From the NCBI GenBank assembly GCA_023897205.1, contig JAHWDD010000033.1, positions 248,001-312,000 on the forward strand: DNA of 64,000 bases, written 5' to 3'. Origin of the DNA: Exophiala sp. HKRS030 (Eukaryota > Ascomycota > Eurotiomycetes > Chaetothyriales > Herpotrichiellaceae). Position numbers and translations under genes: made by a program. Under the pieces are notes generated by a model. It was given only the letters and a program-made list of their open reading frames with translations. It was not told where the DNA came from and searched no databases. Below, in pieces: positions 1-12,400 of this stretch. How positions within the stretch are numbered: the first letter of the stretch is position 1; each line of letters starts with the position of its first letter.

Positions 1-1687
1 GACCAACTCGAGACTGGATGAACCAGTGACGAGACCAGTGAGACCACTGCTGATCTTGTAGACATAGATCTTGCCGGCAGCAGTGCCAGCAGCAAGCAGG
101 GAGCCATCCGCAGAAAATGCAATTGCTGTCAACGGCGTGGCTGAAACCTTTTCAACCACAGCAGTCTGCCTCGGCGCTTTCCCAGGCACCACCGAAAACA
201 ACCTGAGGCTCGAATCTTGGGAACCAATGGCCACGGTGCTGCCTGATGATGCAAGAGCGGTGGGTGAGGATGTGAGAGGAAGCTCTCCGTCTTCCTCCCC
301 ATCTCTATATACGATGACACTTTCGAGCTGAGCAACTATTGCCAATCCGTCCGAGGTGGTAGTAAGTGCCTTTGGCTGTGATGATAAGGATGTCGGCTTG
401 CCAGTAAAGGTTCTGGCGCCAACATCAACCTTTCGAAGTGAATCATCCCAGCCAACAGAATAGATTTGAGCATGACCACTCGTCGAGGTTGCCCCAAGAC
501 CTGAGATGATGTTGGTATGACCATCACCTTCGATGGCCTCAGCGGTTCCGGTTGCGGCATCCCAAGCTGCAAGACGTCCTTCTGAACTTCCTGTCCAGAG
601 GGTAGCGTTGCTTCCATCACCCACAGATGTGAGGGCAGTGATGTTCTTTTGGTGGCCAGAGACGACCTTTGTAGGTTTGCTTGAATTTGTATTGAGATAA
701 TTCAAATCACCGCTCAGGGACAGAGAAATGATCAAACCATCCGATCTACCAGCAGGCCACACGACGCCGACTTGTTGATCGGCCACATTGACGGTATCTC
801 CGAACGTCCATGTGTGGGTGACTTTGCCGGCTTCGACATCCCAGGTCTTGACCGTCCGATCGGCCGACGAAGTGACGAATTTGGTCGAGTCTTTGGACCA
901 AGATATGCCGAAGATGCTCCCCTTGTGGCCTTCGGAATTGTCTGAAACTTCCGTCTTGACCTCTCCGGTTTTGCCATCGTAGAGGTAGATCTTCCTATCC
1001 CCACCAACGCTGACAAGATGACTCCCGTCTGGAGAGAAAGCAACTCCGTAGAGAAAGTTTGTGTGATTGCCTCGACCGGGGATACTATTGAACTTGAAAG
1101 GGGCGCCATGATAGAAGACGAGATTCTTGTCATCGCCAACGGTGGCGGCTCTCAGTGGTCTTTGTTGTCTTATACTTACAGCATTGACTTGTGCCGAGTG
1201 GCCGCTGATTTCTCCCACAGTATTGCCTGAATCTGCAGTAATACAATGACCATATCTTTGCTTGCCATCGCCGACGGCTATGATACGTTGACTATCACCA
1301 TCCCAGGCAATGTCGTTGATTCGACCAGATATAATTGCATATTCACCCTTGGTAATACCTGAGCCATTGGGGGAACTGTCCCAGACTCTTACGACTCCAG
1401 ATGCGTCTCCGGAAGCAACGTAGTAGCCTGATGGGGAAAATCGTGCAACGGTAGTGGGAGCTGTGTGTTGAGTGTATTGAGACGAAACGGACGGATTGTC
1501 AATAGATCGAAGGAATATGGATTTGTTGGAGGCGTAGGCTATTCTTTCGCCCTTGGAATCAGCGGATAGAGGGGTAGGCTGGCCTCTTGTGGTGGTGGGT
1601 AGGGCGGCATAGATGCCAGCTGTGAGAGTAGTTAGCAGTCAATCTGATGCCGGGACCGTGGACTTACACACCCGCCGTCACCGACAT
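1..1687 (-). CDS. aip1: Actin-interacting protein 1 (AIP1/WDR1-type WD40 protein), 3' end outside window
   Basis: AIP1 acts with cofilin to disassemble actin filaments and forms a double seven-bladed WD40 propeller. The start ATG is at 1687-1685. Exon 1 is 1672-1687 (16 nt, ending in phase 1); a 52-nt intron (1620-1671, donor GTGTGT) precedes exon 2, which runs from 1619 to the left edge. The protein starts MSVTAAGIYAALPTTTRGQP and carries many WD units, such as a VVRVWD end near residue 90 and DRTVKTWDVEAGK further on. An in-frame SAQVNAVS stretch shows that a GTAAGT-like site inside exon 2 is not used. About 545 residues are present; family members have about 600, so only the last blade or so is missing. 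The identification rests on the start, the repeat pattern and overall similarity to fungal AIP1. No frameshift is seen. Confidence 0.9.
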
Positions 1688-2127
1688 TGTTGTTGGACTT
1701 AGAAAATAGGCTGGACAATGAGGTATTTTGAGAAGAGTTGCAAAGCGCACAGCGTGATCAAGTGGCTCGAGGCTGTACAAGTGAGACTGTGGAGATTGAG
1801 TTGGAGATTCAATGCAGATCTGCCTCCGTCGAAGCAGGTGGGAGTTTCTCTAGGCCGCACCTTCCTGCGCAATTTATTATTGGGTTTGGCCCAAGGCAGG
1901 CACGATTACATATTACGGAACAAGTGTGCTTCCTTTCTCCGGAAGATGTGATACAAATCGAACACGCGATGCGCTCACGCTCACGTTTGGGAAAGAGGCT
2001 GCCTAAGCAGCTAGAATTGACCTTCTCATCCCTGGTACGCCTGCTAATGGTTCTTGTGTCTAGCCCAATATAAGGTCTCCCAATACTCTTACATTCTCTT
2101 GGTTCCGAGCTTCTAGATATATGCTTC
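1688..2127. other. Intergenic: AIP1 promoter side and RSM18 3' flank
   Basis: This 440-nt spacer lies between the AIP1 start and the RSM18 stop, both minus strand. Overlapping short open frames here have no recognisable protein features. I see no repeat or RNA gene. Confidence 0.6.
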
Positions 2128-2803
2128 TCACTGGTTGTATCCTCTCCCTCGCGGCCCCTCAAGCGCTCCGTTCAACACTGTAGACCTCTCTGTCCGTAGC
2201 AGATATTGTGGGTGTTTATGAGTCGATGGCATCAGACCAAGCGCGATCGCCCTTCGAATAGCCTTCGCAACCTTGCGTTGATTCACGGGCCGTAAACCGG
2301 TAACTTTGGAGTGCTTGATCCGTCCAGCGCTGGTCATAAATTCTGACATGACGGAAAAGTTCTGCAATTGTGTCAACAGGGCTTCGATCAGGCACATCGA
2401 ACAGCGTACGAACCTTGTAGAGGGTAAGTGGATTGATGTTCAATTTATCGAACGGGTCTGTAGTCGGTGCATTTTTCTTTCCCCATTTACGAGTTTCTGC
2501 GGCACTCAAATCGTGAGGCGCATAGACGTCACCAGGTTGCCATCTTCGTGTCATTAACTTCTTGATAGCAGTGGTTTCGGCGTCGAGGGCGTTTTGTTGG
2601 TTGATCGAGGGCATCCTTGGGGTGGAGATATTTCGAGAGAATGTGACTAAGAGGAAGACCAAGTTAGTTGATGCAGGGTGAGGACGTCATCTGGTATAGA
2701 AGCTCGTACGGTTAGGTCTTAGGTAACGACATTGCTGGGTTGGCCGCGAAGTATGGCAGGGGAGTGGTCGCAGAGCAAGTCGCACGCTACACGGCACCGA
2801 CAT
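2128..2803 (-). CDS. rsm18: Mitochondrial small-subunit ribosomal protein bS18m (Rsm18)
   Basis: This is a component of the mitochondrial ribosome small subunit. Three exons on the minus strand (2710-2803, 2414-2646, 2128-2361) join in matching phases to give 186 residues. The introns are 63 nt (branch site CTAAC, acceptor CTTAG) and 52 nt. Residues 1-31 are Arg-rich and without acidic residues (MSVPCSVRLALRPLPCHTSR onward), as expected of a mitochondrial targeting peptide. The middle has RRWQPGDVYAPHDLS, typical of fungal Rsm18. The last exon holds the S18 core, including GRIKHSKVTGLRPVNQRK and a following KAIRRAIALGLMP. The first-exon call is an inference supported by phase and targeting character; the two downstream exons are firm. 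It is divergent from the CIA84-like gene. Confidence 0.88.
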
Positions 2804-3247
2804 GGTGATGCCGTATCTCACTTAGGTCCTCTTCCTGTGTAGAAAGGTGTAGTTAGGTTGGCGCGATAGTATTTAAAGGAGTTGCGAAGTGTCTGTGGCT
2901 GTTGAATTGATCGTTGATATGGAAGACGGCGTTTTTGAAGGTTCTGCCCAGAAATTCGCAGCTGCATGCGGGCGGACACGGAAATGGACATCCGAAGGGG
3001 GTTCCTTCCTCCGCAAGGACTAATAAGAACTTGAGCTACCATAGGTACATACATGTATTTGTACATGAACATGTACCGGACATGGTATTGCTTCCGCCAC
3101 CATCACCAGATTTCAACACCACTCTCTACCACCCAGTATTAATCCCCTTCCTCTTCCCTACCGAGCTGTTCGACCACCTCCTACTCCTCTCTTCCATGTC
3201 ATGTTGTTCACCTCTCACATCTCTTGAGGCTCAGCATTTCGCCTGAC
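2804..3247. promoter_or_regulatory. Shared divergent promoter region of RSM18 and the CIA84-like gene
   Basis: The 444 nt between two divergent ATGs must contain both promoters. A CT-rich stretch (about 3100-3200) precedes the plus-strand ATG. No specific factor site is claimed. Confidence 0.5.
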
Positions 3248-5752
3248 ATGAAAACATCAAACCTGACACGGAGCGTGTTCCGTGCACTGGTGAACAATCG
3301 ACCATATACCACGGCTGGCTGTAAACATCTACATCCTCGGTTGCACAAGTTCTCTCTCTCCGTTCTACAACGCAATCAACAGCAGACTCGATCAATATTC
3401 GGCCTCAACCTTACGAACTCTGGCAAAGCCTTCCAAGATGCCAAACCAACTCCTGCCAATCTTGAACTCGCGCTCGGAAAACTGGTCGACGTAGTCAGAG
3501 CCAGGAGAACTCGCTCAAGACTACCTCCTGACGACCAAATCGTGGATGCTTGGAGATTTCTCTTCGCCTCTCTTTTAGAACATCCAAATAACCTCACGAG
3601 AAATGAAGTCTACATCTTCACAGAAGTATTTGACCATCTAAGAGAGCGAGGTCGCGTGTTGAATGAAGAGGGAGAGGAAAGTCTGCAAGAAGAAGATCTC
3701 AACAACATATTGTTGGCTTTAGCCTCCTCGACTGGAAGAGATAGATTCCGCACAGACGCTCGGGTACTCGCGACAAATGTCTTTGACATTTTGCGCAACC
3801 GAACTGGCACAACACGAGATCTATCAGCACCTCTCTCACCAGCTCACCCTCTGTCTCATGAATCCCTCTTGGTAACTTACATCACCGTCCTTTCGAGGAC
3901 GGGCTCTGCGCAAGAAGCATTGCGACTTTTGAGGAAATCAGAAACATCTTCTGAAAGGTCTAGCCTGCCAATGTGGACTGCGGTTTTGAAAGGTTTGGCT
4001 AGCGAAGGCCGATCTGACGAGTTCTGGGAAGTCGTTCAAGAAGTTCAAGACAACATAGGTTCACTCGATGCTCTTTCACAGGAGGTTTTGGTGACGTTCT
4101 TCGCACAACACGACCAGATGCATAATTTGAAACGAGTGTTCGATTTAGCTCTGGCGGAAGGTCAAACTCAAACGACCACGACCATAGTTCAAACCGTGGA
4201 CTGCTGTATCAAGAATCAAGAGCTTGAATGGGCCGCGCCCATCGTCAAAAAGCTCTACGAACGGAGTGATGCAGGAGATATTGCTGGAACCCTTCTTCTG
4301 TGGTATGCGGTTCATGATTCTTCTGTCGACCATATTCGCCAACGATTGGACGACATGGTTGAGTCAGGGGTTACAGACACGCTCACCATCAAGACTTTGA
4401 ATCGCATTATCGAGCATGCTTACGCCCGCAATGATCCAGTCCACGCATCAGAGTACACGCAGCTAGCCAGAGACATGGGTTTGATGCCTGATGCCCGAAC
4501 TCGATCTATTCAACTGGAATACGCCTTAAAACAAGGCGACCGAAAAACGGCTTCTGAGGCATTCGAGGATCTCATCCGTGAAGATATCCCTCTTGATCGT
4601 TGTGATGTACCGGTCCTAAATCGATATATCGCCACACTTTGTTTTTCCGCCGACCATGAGTACAATCACCTGATCAAGGTGGTTGACCACATTCTTGAAA
4701 CTAACGCCGATCTCACTGCTGAAGCTATAGCGGGGCTATGCCACGTTTTTATAGAGAGAGACGAGCTCGACGAGGCCACCAACTTACTTCGTCATCGTGT
4801 TGATTCCCTTCCTCTTGATGACCGTGCTCGTATCTCAGCCGTATTTCGGACTTTTATCGCAAACATAGAATATCCAGCACAACGCGCCTACAACGCATAT
4901 GAACTTTTTCGACATGCTTTTCCTGAAACACGGGTGGTAGACCGCTTACCTCTTATGCAGTCCTTCTTCGATCGCTCAAGGCCCGATCTCGCGTGTCTAG
5001 TGTTCGGCCACATGCGTCAGCGTCAAGAGTCAGAAGCTCGGCCTACACCCGAAGCGTATGCATTATGCTTTGCAGGAATCGCTAAATGCAAGGACATCGA
5101 TGGACTGCAGATGGTGTACAATATGTTGAAATTGGACCTCGAAGTCGAGCAGACGACAAAGATCCACAACAGCTTGATGGCAGCCTATATCGAATGCCAA
5201 CAACCATTCGTCGCCATCATCGACCATTTTTGGAAAGTCCTGGAATCTAAAGAGGGTCCTACGTTGAGCTCATTTCAATTAGCCCTCCGTGCGTGCGAGA
5301 AATGGGTTCCACAAGGTGGGCACGAAGCTAGACACATCATGGCACTGATGCAGAGCTTCAACCTTCGGATCACCAAAGATATTTACGACCTATATATTGG
5401 CGCTCTGGCAGGACAGTCCGAGTTTGAAAATGTAGTCGAGTTAATCGATCATATGCTGCAAGACATTGGCGAGCACCCCGATGCATTCACCATTGGAACA
5501 TTTTACAACGCCATTCCCTGGCAATACCGGAAGGATGAAGTCGAGAAATGGGCCAAAGAAGCGTACCCAGAGGAGTGGGCCGAGTTGGAGTCCTGGGGTG
5601 ATGAAATTGATGAGGAGTGGGAAATCAGATATTTTAACATGGACAGAAATCGTGATATCGACATGGATGACGATCTGCTATTCGGAAAAGGAGAGTACTC
5701 TCCGTATATTGCAAAGGAATGGCAGGAAGCCCTGGAGAGGCCCAAAGAGTGA
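3248..5752 (+). CDS. Pentatricopeptide-repeat mitochondrial protein, CIA84-like (complex I assembly)
   Basis: A single exon encodes 834 residues from ATG 3248; the frame is open 24 nt further upstream but without an ATG. The N-terminus (MKTSNLTRSVFRALVNNRPY) is basic and hydroxylated, like a mitochondrial presequence. A short QQTRSIFGLNL segment at about residue 50 and RLPPDDQIVDAWRFLFASLL at about 90-110 resemble fungal complex I intermediate-associated protein 84. The body is all helical, with degenerate PPR-like helix pairs (for example ALSQEVLVTFFAQHDQMHNL, and VYNMLKLDLEVEQTTKIHNS around 620-640). The C-terminus is acidic (SWGDEIDEEWEIRYFN). CIA84 is a chaperone in assembly of the complex I membrane arm. 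The PPR and mitochondrial assignment is firm; the orthology to CIA84 is from recall of family architecture and should be tested by alignment. Confidence 0.75.
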   Translation: MKTSNLTRSVFRALVNNRPYTTAGCKHLHPRLHKFSLSVLQRNQQQTRSIFGLNLTNSGKAFQDAKPTPANLELALGKLVDVVRARRTRSRLPPDDQIVDAWRFLFASLLEHPNNLTRNEVYIFTEVFDHLRERGRVLNEEGEESLQEEDLNNILLALASSTGRDRFRTDARVLATNVFDILRNRTGTTRDLSAPLSPAHPLSHESLLVTYITVLSRTGSAQEALRLLRKSETSSERSSLPMWTAVLKGLASEGRSDEFWEVVQEVQDNIGSLDALSQEVLVTFFAQHDQMHNLKRVFDLALAEGQTQTTTTIVQTVDCCIKNQELEWAAPIVKKLYERSDAGDIAGTLLLWYAVHDSSVDHIRQRLDDMVESGVTDTLTIKTLNRIIEHAYARNDPVHASEYTQLARDMGLMPDARTRSIQLEYALKQGDRKTASEAFEDLIREDIPLDRCDVPVLNRYIATLCFSADHEYNHLIKVVDHILETNADLTAEAIAGLCHVFIERDELDEATNLLRHRVDSLPLDDRARISAVFRTFIANIEYPAQRAYNAYELFRHAFPETRVVDRLPLMQSFFDRSRPDLACLVFGHMRQRQESEARPTPEAYALCFAGIAKCKDIDGLQMVYNMLKLDLEVEQTTKIHNSLMAAYIECQQPFVAIIDHFWKVLESKEGPTLSSFQLALRACEKWVPQGGHEARHIMALMQSFNLRITKDIYDLYIGALAGQSEFENVVELIDHMLQDIGEHPDAFTIGTFYNAIPWQYRKDEVEKWAKEAYPEEWAELESWGDEIDEEWEIRYFNMDRNRDIDMDDDLLFGKGEYSPYIAKEWQEALERPKE

Positions 5753-6264
5753 ACAAAATTCAAACAAAAAGTCATTGGTTTTGTCTACGATGTGACGCCA
5801 TGTCAGAAGCAGATGTACATAGATTACTGGTTTCTCTACGAGATCGAAGAAACATGAAGAAATCATACAAGGTCATGGTCATTCCCATCCCTCATTGATT
5901 TCAGATTGGCTCTACTTAGAGATAATACCTAGCATCTAAGATGTAGAGTGTACACCCAATGCTGTCCTGATAACAGAGGCCACTTTGCTTCCATCTCGCT
6001 TCCCTATCTCCCTCCTTTACGCGTGGCACCGCCTAATGAGGGACGAAGAATGTTTCTGGCGAGTCATCTCCTTCTTCCCCTTCCCCGTGCTGTCTGTCGT
6101 TACTTCGTCAAGAGTTGAGACTCGAGGCAGTCGAGTCTTAATTAAATCCAGAATGTATCTAACTACTATGGGAAATGGTCCCAGGTGGGAGAATATAAAT
6201 AGATCGGTACTGATGTTTTTGATTTTGGCATTTTTTATCTTCTGATTTCAATATCTGGCTTCTG
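5753..6264. other. Intergenic between convergent CIA84-like and MPE1 3' ends
   Basis: This 512-nt convergent spacer presumably carries both 3' UTRs and poly(A) signals. A TATAAATAG string at 6193-6201 fits either A/T-rich 3' processing context or chance. No gene is seen. Confidence 0.5.
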
Positions 6265-8487
6265 TTATAACTCTCGATAATCAGCTTGCCTCGCCCTCCG
6301 GTTGCGATTCTGGTGCCGATGCGGATTGACCGGCTGTCGCATGTATGCATTGTCTTCCTCGTTGCCGACGTGGCGATGTTGATTTGAGAACTTGTTGCCG
6401 GCGGCGTTGGCGGATGGGTAGAAGTTTGAGTTGTTGTTACTGTTGTTGGTAGTTGCCGCGTTCTGCAGAGATTTCGGTCCTGTGGGGACATTGGCCATGG
6501 CTGCTGGTTGCGTTGGAGGTTGTTTGTTGTTGAATGCTTGATGGTTGTTGGTGTTATTGGTATTGTTGTTGAAGTTGCGGTTTCCTCGGTTGGGATATCC
6601 ATTTCCTCGATTCTGGTTGAAGTTTTGGTTTCGATTCCAGTTCTGATTTTGATTTTGATTCTGGTTAAAATTTTGATTCCCAAAGCCTTGGTTATTGCCA
6701 TTCGGAAACATGTTGTTGTTCATGTTCATGTCCATCCCGTTCATGCCATTCATACCGTTCATGCCGTTCATACCAGCCATGCCATTCATCATGTTCAGGT
6801 TGGGAGGGAAATTCATGCCGTTCATGCCCATCATGTTGGGCATTCCATTCATACCCATACCCATACCCATGCCCATTCCCATTCCCATTCCCATGTTCAT
6901 CATCATTGGGTTCATGGGGAATGCATTAAGATTTGGCATCATGGGAAAATTCATGCCTTGCATCATTTGTGACATGTCTGGCGGCATCATATCTGGAGGC
7001 AGTACGCTATTACTAGCAGACTCTGCATTGTCTTTAGACGTGTCCTGCTTTAGATCAACATCCTTCTTCTTTGGTGATGGCTCCTTTTTACTTTCTCCTG
7101 ACTTTGGTGTAGAAGATGTATTTGCGTCTCCTGATTTCTGTCGCTTCATAGCTGGAGCAGAAAGTTTTCCAGAGGTAACAGAGGCGTCGAGTTCACTTGC
7201 ACTGCGCTTCTTAGATTGCCCACTAGCTGAGGGTGGGGAATATGACCCATCCCGAGACGATGATGGTGTCGCTTCGCCATTCTCTGCTTTTGGAGTTTCA
7301 ACAGCAACAGACACACTTCTAGATCGCACTTTGTCCTTGCCATCATCCTCCTTTTCCGATTCAAATTCCTTGATTTTCGCCTTGACTTCTTCGTCAGGCT
7401 GTAGAGCTTCAAGACTGATATTTTCTGTCTCACATCCTGGACAGGTGAGATCATTCTCAAGTAGAGCATTTTCAATACAATCATGGCAATACGTCTTGCC
7501 ACAACATGGTGTCTTCATTGGATCTATAAACAAGCGCTTATCGATCGGGCATTCCAAACCTCGATCTTGTAGCTCCTTGTTGCCAAATTGTACTTTCTTT
7601 TGTGCTGCTTCGGAAGCCTTGACTTGTTCCAAATGCTTTTTCCACGCCTTCTCATCTGCTTGAGCGAAGACGTAGTCTCCTTCGGCATTCACCATGAGGT
7701 TCTGTCGTTGGGCATCGTCCAGTTTATCGACATCTGCCTGATCCACCTTCTTCAACATTGATCGAGGGATACCAGTAGTCCTTTTGATGCGATTTCTATT
7801 GTCATAATTTGCATCGTCATTAGTTGGACATGCTTGAATCCAATGACCTAGGTAAAGTTAGTCAATAATGAAAGAAAAGAAACTTGGGCAAGAACTTACC
7901 TTTCTTGCCACATCTGTAGCAAATATAGCCGTGTGGTGGCTCGCCTTCTGGCACGTTGGCTTTCTTGAATGGTTTTCCGGACATAGGGACTCGAGTCTCA
8001 TGTGACATCTCTTCCTGTTTTTGCTGCCATTGTGCATCCGTAAAGTTGAGCATCGCCTGGAGCCTTTCCGCCTCTGTCATGTTATTGTTCATCTCGACCG
8101 CCTTGACGGTTTTGCTAGAAATAGCTGCATTGTGTCTTGCACTGACGGGTGGCTTTCCGGACACGTATCGAGCCGCACGACCCTTGCCGGGAGCAGAGGC
8201 AGGCAAACGTCGCGCAAGGACAGTAGAATCTTTTGGGATGATCTCTGTATCATCGGTGTATTCTAGAAACGAGGTTAGTAAATCTAGACAATGAAACAGT
8301 AGACGTCAGTCGCACCTTCGTTACTGTTTTCTTTATATATCTTCAGATCAAAGTCGGTTCCATCTCCAAGTCGAGAGAGAGTGATGATTTCACGTTTCAG
8401 ATTCCAGACATCAGTGTGAGGACCATCGATGTTTACACGTTGAGGTTCCTTCTGAGATTTGAACTTGAAATACACATATGAGGCCAT
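6265..8487 (-). CDS. mpe1: Mpe1/RBBP6-type cleavage and polyadenylation factor subunit
   Basis: This is a subunit of the nuclear cleavage and polyadenylation factor with E3-ligase-like architecture. Exons 8316-8487, 7900-8262 and 6265-7847 (introns of 53 and 52 nt) give 705 residues. Domain order: DWNN ubiquitin-like domain at 1-75 (starts MASYVYFKFKSQKEPQRV); CCHC zinc knuckle spanning the second splice junction near 178 (CYRCGKKG-HWIQAC, completed only by splicing, which proves the intron); RING/U-box at about 255-310 with Cys pairs in GLECPIDKRLF, CCGKTYCHDCIENALL and LTCPGC. A Ser/Lys-rich linker follows. The C-terminal third is Met/Gly/Asn/Gln low complexity, ending in an RNA-binding-like basic tail (HRHQNRNRRARQADYREL). 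The DWNN-knuckle-RING order identifies the family without ambiguity. Confidence 0.95.
6735..6960 (-). repeat. Met-Gly / Asn-Gly-Met low-complexity coding repeat in MPE1
   Basis: Within MPE1 the coding strand repeats short ATG-containing units: seven or so GM dipeptides in a row (6848-6895) and several NGM/MNGM units (6735-6790). The third-base variation (GGG, GGT, GGA, GGC) argues that it is not a fresh microsatellite expansion. The same composition creates a long antisense open frame that is not a gene. Confidence 0.85.
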
Positions 8488-9434
8488 GACTGCGTTAACT
8501 GGATGAGGTGAGAGGAAAATCAAAGTTGACCAAGATAGAATATAGTTGCTACCGTTGTCGATAGTCGGAGCGCGATAATGAGGGTTGTTGTTTGGAGATG
8601 ATCAGTGGCCAAGTTGGAACGGCAAGAGAAGTTAATATTGACGGGGAGAAATCTGGGAAAATGATATTGAAAATGATAAACAATAGTTCAGGTTTCTGTA
8701 AAACCCAGAGACAATGAGAACCACAGTGCTGATCTTGTACATTCACCAAGAGGCACGCCCGCAGTCAAACACGTCTTTTCAATCCCGCAGTGAGTCAACA
8801 AGCAAATGCCACCCAAATCTCCAACAACCAACTCTTGACCAAGACGATTCCTGAAACCCGAGTGCCTGTATATAGGAACGAGCTGCTCTATGCTTAGATG
8901 GTGCTGGAGTCAAATGTATCCTCAATCAACAGGTTGATGGGCTGAGGGATCAGTAGGAAGTCGTGGCCAGCCCAGGGCCTCCCAAGTCAGGTTTGGCAGG
9001 CGAGCAACGAGAAGAGGAAATGTATAATCGAGCTTGGAAGAATTCGGGCCAAAGTCGAAAGAATTTAACCTTGAGGTGAGGTAGATGAAGTGATGAAGTA
9101 ATGGTGGGGAGAAGAAAGAGTTGAAGGATGGATGAAGAAGATGATGTGCAGTTGAAGGCTGAAGTGGCAAAGAACCGAAGGCGGAAGAAAGTGGATCCTG
9201 CCTTTCACTTGCCTTTTGTCAGACTCCTCCGGGCAGGCGCGGACGGATCTTGGCTAGTGAATCATTCACGTGACTGGGGTGGTCGCTACGGTCGGGATCG
9301 TCACGTGCCACAACGAAAGATGACTTCAAAAGTATCTACGCGTATAACAATCTTATATCATGGCCATCGTCAACTGGTTGATCCACACAGTCTAATCCGG
9401 GCTGCCGGAATGACTTCTTTATTCGATAATCTAC
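8488..9434. other. Intergenic: MPE1 upstream region and PRP1 3' flank
   Basis: This 947-nt tandem spacer has minus-strand genes on both sides. It should hold the MPE1 promoter and 5' leader. Short open frames on both strands have no recognisable content. Nothing else is visible. Confidence 0.5.
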
Positions 9435-12400
9435 TTACTGAAGCTCGTTCGCGACAAGTTTCAGAACCTCTTCCGTACTGAGATATGCGTTTTTTGGATC
9501 CTTTCTGATCCTCTGCCACACCTCCCCATGCTTTGGCTCGTTCGCGACACACTTCGAGATAACATCCTCTCGTTTTTCCTGTCGAAGACAACTGATTAGC
9601 TTGTTTGAAGTACGGTCAAAGCAGGGATGAAGACTTACATCAGTTCCGTGCTGTAATAAAAACTTGTAATACCAGGCCCATGTATCGCCCTGGTCACTAT
9701 CCGCAACAATCGCCTTTTCGAACCAATTCATGGCTTTGTCGAGCTTTCTTTCTCCCCAAAATATCCGTGCGACAGTAACGAAAAGTACCGGGTCATTGTC
9801 GACCGCCTTGATTGCTTCTAAGCTCAAAGGCTTCCGCTGAGTTCTCGGTTGCAGGCGCCAAATGTTCTCCGACCACAGTAGGCCTGATTTGGGACATTCT
9901 TGTAGACCTTTCGACATGAGCACCTTTGCTTGCTGTACATTTGGAGGTTTTGCATTGAGCTCAACTCGTACACTCTCCGTCCAGAGCTCAGCATTCTTGG
10001 GATTCTGGAGTCGTGCTCTGTCGAGGACTGATCGGGCTTTTATGATTACCCCAGCCTTTTCTTCCAAACGGGCGGCAAGAAGCCACAGAGGCACTGACTT
10101 GGGAACTGCCCGGGTACCTTGTGAGTACGCTTCACGAGCTTGAGGGATCATTCCCTTATCCTCGTAGATCTGACCTTTCAACATCCACAGTTTTGCACTT
10201 CGGGGAAATCTGATCTCCTTCTTATTCACCACAGTCGAACTTAGACCTTGCAAGATAAGGTCAAGAGCAACATCGATGTTGCCAAGTTGTCTCTCATAAG
10301 CAACACTCTTATACCACACTCTCTCTGTGGGAGCCTCTTGTCTTGCAGTTGCTAGGAGTTCGCGAGCTTGATCAACTTGTTTCGCATCCGCTTCAAGCTT
10401 GACGGCTGCTAGCCAGATATCTTCGTTATTTGGATTTTGATTGAAAGCCTTGGCCAGCACGCGACGGGCGTCGTCCACTTCTCCCGCGTGCCACTTCTCT
10501 CTCGCAAGCTGCAGCCAGAGCACTTCTGATTGTGGACAAGCCTCGACTGCCTTCTCCAATACCTGCCAAAGTGCGGTCTTTGTCCCATGCGCCCTTTCAA
10601 GGTCGCCAGCTGCGAGCCATAACGACTTACTGGTAGGAAACACTCGTAAGGCATAAGCATATATCGCTCTGGCGGTCTCGTATCTACCCCTACCAATGCT
10701 GGCTTTGGCATCGTCCTTGAAGATCTCTTTACGATCGTCGTCTTCATCAAGGCCCCATCCCAGTGTCTCACGGATGATTGCTCCACACGTAAGGACGGCA
10801 CCCTCTTCCTCGCACTTCTCAGCTTCGGTGATCCACTCTTCTCGTTTCAACATGGCTCCTACGTCAACCAGTGATTTGATAGCTCGATTCATGATGTTGA
10901 TCTTGTTGGCGTTGCCCATCTGTTCTTGCAGTCTTGCAGCAGCGATCCAGATTTCGTAGCTGGTAGGGACGGCTCTGCGAGCTTTGTTCAGGACAGCTTG
11001 TGCATTCTCAGGTGTTTCAAGGCGAGCAAGAGCTAGCCAGAGTTCAACAGATAATGGAATAATCTCGGTGGCTTTTGCTAGAAGTAACCTAGCGTCTTCT
11101 TCGCTTTCTTCCAGATTGACAGCTTCTTTCCAGATGGCCACAGATTGAGGAATATGGTCAATGGCTTGACGCAAAACCCTCTTCTTTGCCCTTGGGTCCG
11201 ACTCCAAATTCATGGCCTCGATCCATAAACGCGTTGATCTCTCGTTGTTTTTGATGGCATTCGCAGCAATGATCTTGGCATTATGGTTGTCGTTGAGTCG
11301 TATGTTTTCCAGCCAGGCATCTTCGCTCTTGGGACATTGTTCGCATCCTTGAGCAATCATTTTCCGGGCAGACACAATCTTGCCAGCCAACTCGTCGAGC
11401 CTGGCAATGGCGATCCACCCCGGAGCATGCTTAGGGTTTGTCTTGATGACCGACTCCAGTAGAATTCTGACTCGCTTGATGTCGCCAACTTCAATCTCGC
11501 CAGCTTTGATTTCGTTGGTGGCAAGACTTGTGAGGTACCCTTTAGGGTCTATCGTAGTGGCGGATCCAGTGCCAGCGTCTGATTGTGCGGCCCGATCCAA
11601 CCGTGCTTTTAACACCTTGTCTCTAGCAGCACCAATATCCGCGAAATTGGTCATGGTACCATCCTTGTTGTCGGAAGAACTTGCAGTCTGTACACCGTCA
11701 TCCTGTACACTCGTCTGAAATTCGGTCGAGTCTCTGGCACCTGCTAGTACACTGTCAGGTACGGCGTAGAATCGTTGTCGTAAGTTCTGTTTCGATCTGC
11801 GATTCTTGCCCGTAAGATCACCAGGATCTGGCAAATTGGCCCAATCCTCGTCGGAAACAGTTGCTAATGATCTTTTCAGGTCGGCAAATTGCTGAGCAAT
11901 CTTAGGGTTGTTTCGTTCGTATTCATCGTGTTCCTGCTTTTCTCGAGCTTCCCTAAAAGACGGCGGAGGATTTACGTCGGTAATCTGCTCATACGCGGGT
12001 GGGAAAGATAAACCACGGGTTTCTTTTGAAGATCGAGACAGGGGAGGGGATAAGGGTTTGGGCACTGGATGGGGGTGAGAACTAACCTTCTAGCTTTCCT
12101 GCGTCGCTCCATTTTCTCGTCGACGTCCTGGTATATCCGATCGGCCTCGTCGTCCTCCCGATCATACTGACCATAAGCAAATAGGCCAACTTCGTTCTCT
12201 GGATCTTGAAATCTTTCATCATCTTCCTCTTCCTGCTCAGGCTTCTTCTTTTCTGTGGCGCCATATGCCGTCGGCGGAGCGGCGCCTAGTTGTTGGGCTC
12301 TCTTAGCGAGCGCTTCTTGAATTTGCTCGGCGCTGGGACCTTCTCGAGCAGGACCGAGATCAGATCTGGTGGTGAACCCAGTGGCACCGCGACCGAGACC

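Noticed and set aside
6508..7663. Long plus-strand open frames opposite MPE1 (up to 322 codons)
   Set aside because: They arise from the antisense of Met/Gly/Asn-rich repeats and the RING region, which has clear function on the minus strand; the translations are repetitive (MPFIPI-type) without domains.
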